From Asterionellopsis glacialis (Eukaryota; Bacillariophyta; Plagiogrammaphyceae; Rhaphoneidales; Asterionellopsidaceae): a DNA stretch of 18,950 bases. Below are positions 16,661 through 18,950 of the stretch, one piece after another. The notes below the pieces were generated by a model. It had not been told where the DNA came from. It made no database searches and saw only the letters and a list, made by a program, of their open reading frames with translations. The position numbers and the translations under genes were made by a program. Where the stretch lies: NCBI GenBank assembly GCA_014885115.2, contig WKLE02001180.1, forward strand, positions 1-18,950, written 5' to 3'. How positions within the stretch are numbered: the first letter of the stretch is position 1; the number at the start of each line of letters is the position of its first letter.

Positions 16661-17200
16661 TTAAAAGGAATTTAAATGATGTCTTAAAATATCATTCTGT
16701 TTCACACGATTACCTTGACGTTGTGCATCAAATTGTAATCGTTCTTCTCGTGTCATAATACCCTTATCTTTTCGCTCTGCATCCCAATCTTCTACACGTT
16801 TGTATACACCCTTTTTAGGACTGCTGCTTTCATCACCACTAGGTGGAGCGTCTGTTGTTGTTGTTTTTGCTGATACAGCAGAATTAGTACTTCCAATGAC
16901 ATCATCATTAGGCAAACCAGGAATATCCGATAAACCACAATGATCTGCGTGTGGATTTGTTTCACAAGATTCTAATTTTTCTTTTTCTCTTACATATTTT
17001 TCAAATGATTCTGGACTTTTGGCGGCTTCTTGTAAAATACGGAGATAATCATCTTGCGAACCTCTCATTATAGTCAAGTGGTGGTGATGATGATGACAAT
17101 TCGTCAAGAAGGAATTCCTAGTATTTGAAAACGCAAAGCCTTGATGAAATTTCGCAAAACAACAGAGCAAAAAGCTGCTCAGAACCACATGGGAAAACAT
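16661..17200 (-). CDS. Small protein with plastid-type presequence, unknown function
   Basis: The frame encodes 179 residues. The N-terminus is a clear signal peptide (MFSHVVLSSFLLCCFAKFHQ) ending GFA|FS at residues 21-25. A Phe right after the signal cleavage site is the ASAFAP-type mark that sends proteins into complex plastids of diatoms, so the product is probably imported into the chloroplast. A His6 run (36-41), encoded by a trinucleotide repeat, lies in the presumed transit region. The mature part has a short helical segment (DDYLRILQEAAKSPESFEKYV), two Cys near 79 and 88, a low-complexity Ser/Thr linker (100-130) and a charged C-terminus (KRVEDWDAERKDKG, then EERLQFDAQRQGN) that looks conserved and helical. 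I do not recognise a named family. No enzyme motif is seen, and a structural or assembly role would be a guess. Confidence 0.75.
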   Translation of the reverse strand: MFSHVVLSSFLLCCFAKFHQGFAFSNTRNSFLTNCHHHHHHLTIMRGSQDDYLRILQEAAKSPESFEKYVREKEKLESCETNPHADHCGLSDIPGLPNDDVIGSTNSAVSAKTTTTDAPPSGDESSSPKKGVYKRVEDWDAERKDKGIMTREERLQFDAQRQGNRVKQNDILRHHLNSF

Positions 17201-17828
17201 TATACTATTCAGTTAATCGTGCTTGTGTTCCGACGGCTTCGATGAGTGAGTCAGCCCTTCAATTGAAAATAATTGGGTTGATTTGTAGTTACTGCCTGTC
17301 TATCTCCAGAGAGTGATGGGACCAGAGAGAGCGTTGCGAGTAGAAGTTGTGCTCGCCAAGAACACCGAGTTGTCTCCTCTGTGATGTAGGAGTACGAGCT
17401 CTGTCAACAGTTGCTAGTCTAGCGCAGGGCTTGACTTGCTGCAGACGAGACAGTGAGAATAGACTCAAATGAGAACTCGGAAATAGCTTGGCGGTGGCGG
17501 GTGACAATTATCAAGATGGTGTGCGTGATATTTGATGCGAGGTTTTTGTTGAAGTGTTCCTGTACAAAATAACGCCAACTGCCAACAGCCAATCGAAATT
17601 GCAATACCGTGACCCACAACAACCAATGAAAAGAAACCATCACAAAATTCTGTTGTCCGAAGAATTCTTCTTTTCTGTCTTTTGTCTTCCGTCTTTTGTG
17701 TGTTCTGTCAGACCCATGGAGTCACGTAGGCAGGAACTACGGTAGTCGAATTGGTCAATGAATTCCCCATAAAAATACAACTCGTGACTGACATGAGATA
17801 AGGATAGACAGATAGGATGGAAACAGGC

Positions 17829-17900
17829 TGCAGTACATACTGCAGTCTACCCTTCTTCCGTACCTGGTACAGTAGTCGTGTACCACAGGTATGATACAAT
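17829..17900. repeat. Palindrome cluster with CTGCAGTA inverted repeat and GTACCTGGTAC
   Basis: CTGCAGTA and TACTGCAG (17829-17846) form an inverted repeat with 8-bp arms and a 2-base spacer. Fourteen bases on lies a full GTACCTGGTAC (17861-17871), here within GTACCTGGTACAGTA, a 15-base word also found at 11272-11286. A GTGTACCACAGGTA variant follows. Confidence 0.75.
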
Positions 17901-17943
17901 AGCTCATCAGTTACCATCAGCAAAAATAAAGTTATCATTCGTG

Positions 17944-17996
17944 TTAGGCAGTAGTCCTAGTCGTGTGTGACAACACACGTCTCGTATTATGCCTAA
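17944..17996. repeat. Nested inverted repeats (possible stem with inner hairpin)
   Basis: The outer arms are TTAGGCA (17944-17950) and TGCCTAA (17990-17996); the inner arms are CGTGTGT (17962-17968) and ACACACG (17973-17979) with a 4-base loop. A TAGTCCTA word sits between outer and inner left arms. As DNA this is a two-level cruciform-capable site; as RNA it would be a two-stem hairpin with an internal loop. Confidence 0.6.
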
Positions 17997-18950
17997 TCTC
18001 TATTTCAACATTAATTAAAGTAGTGTATGTTTTTCTCTAACCAAAAAACTGTGAATCATATCTAAAACTCAAATAATCATTGTCATAGGTCTAGTACTCG
18101 TATCCTTGCACTTCTCGTTGCAACCTTAGCCCCTCTGCAAAAAAAGAAAACGAAGCATCGACGATTGGTACACCCCTTGATTGGTAATGAAAGACTCGAA
18201 GGTTATAGAGGTATGTAGTGGTGATCCTTGTCAAAAACGGAGGAGGAACCAGGTGGAGGCGGACACGATGATGATGTTTATCAATGGTGATCAAAGGTGA
18301 CAAAACATGAATGTTCCAAAATATTCCTTTGAATGGTATAAAAATGGGAGATTACCAAAGTTACCACTTCTTCAAAAAAATGTTGCATAAACTTTAGTAA
18401 ATGAGTTGCAATCACTTATCAAATACGGAGACGAGACAAACCCACCAAATGAATACTGTAAGATCAAAACAAAATTCTAGAGACCTTTGCATGAATCTCA
18501 TTATGACTTGCAGATGTTGATGCATTCATTTGCCATGAAAGCATCAGACGATGAAGTATAAGGATTCAAATTGTTTAAATGTTGAGTATATGGTGGATAA
18601 TCTACTTTCCTTTTGCCAAACCTACTGCAATACCCAAAGAAATCAATACTGCAATTGACAGAAACATCATTAAATGCGGGTGTGACCCGGTAAAGCCTTT
18701 TCATGGGGACATGGTTTTCTCCAAGCAAAAGATGTTCTTTGTTGCTTGCTAGCATAATCAGAAGAAAGAATGAGCTTGTGAAATATTCTCTTGAGAGCAA
18801 GGAGCAACATCATCACAATGTATATAATCTTTTTCTCGCCCGTCCAAAAAAATTTAAAAAGTGAAGATAATGTTGCAGACGGAAAGGAATCGGCAATTAG
18901 GAATAGAAAGTGGATGTGATACTTTAGAAGAAACATTTCTACATTTCTTT

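Larger units (their letters stand above)
17201..18950. other. Gene-free right end of the window
   Basis: About 1.75 kb without a convincing gene. The first few hundred bases should hold the promoter of the plastid-type gene. Repeats at 17829-17996 are listed separately. Between 18060 and 18300 and between 18500 and 18940 the minus strand has several frames of 70-100 codons with no domain. One tiny frame (18672-18604) starts with a membrane-like segment and could belong to a gene with introns, but I cannot define it. Confidence 0.45.

Noticed and set aside
454..17960. CRISPR array or insertion sequence as explanation of the GTACC repeats
   Set aside because: The repeats are short palindromes at irregular spacing without unique equal-length spacers. 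No cas gene or transposase is present and the genome is eukaryotic.
1..18950. tRNA, rRNA or other structured RNA genes
   Set aside because: I looked for B-box-like GGTTCGA words and cloverleaf arms. The few hits (near 8229 and 13723) have no matching stems or A-box.

Overview
ORGANISM. The window reads as nuclear DNA of a photosynthetic stramenopile, most probably a diatom. The evidence is short GT-AG introns, a Rab GTPase, an ER RAMP4-type protein and a GT10 fucosyltransferase relic. There is also at least one presequence of the diatom plastid type, a signal peptide followed by Phe at +1 (GFA|FS), and genes are compact in AT-rich intergenic DNA. I cannot name the species from sequence alone. 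LAYOUT. From left to right the window holds: an HMG-box protein (1076-1813, +); a broken GT10 fucosyltransferase (2406-3219, +); a RAMP4/SERP-type protein whose first exon supplies only the ATG (4159-4688, +); a two-exon BTB protein (7664-5048, -) convergent with RAMP4; a MYND-finger protein (8610-10049, +) divergent from the BTB gene; a second, unrecognised broken coding sequence (about 11900-11297, -); a Rab8/RabE-type GTPase (12929-12315, -); a DUF1295/steroid-reductase-like membrane protein (15700-14252, -); and a small, probably plastid-targeted protein of unknown function (17200-16661, -). The last 1.7 kb contains no convincing gene. HOW THE GENES RELATE. This is ordinary eukaryotic single-gene organisation with no operon. 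Two genes belong to the secretory pathway (RAMP4 at the translocon, Rab8/RabE in post-Golgi traffic) and the fucosyltransferase relic was a Golgi enzyme, but I see no sign of co-regulation. WHAT STANDS OUT. The intergenic gaps carry recurring clusters of short palindromes built on GTACCWGGTAC, GTACCTGTACAGGTAC and TAGGACTAGTCCTA. Both broken genes lose their reading frame right at such a cluster. Other notable points are the start-codon-only exon of the RAMP4 gene, a ~135-bp tandem duplication, and several compact hairpins upstream of genes. All statements rest on reading the sequence and supplied translations by eye; no database search was possible.
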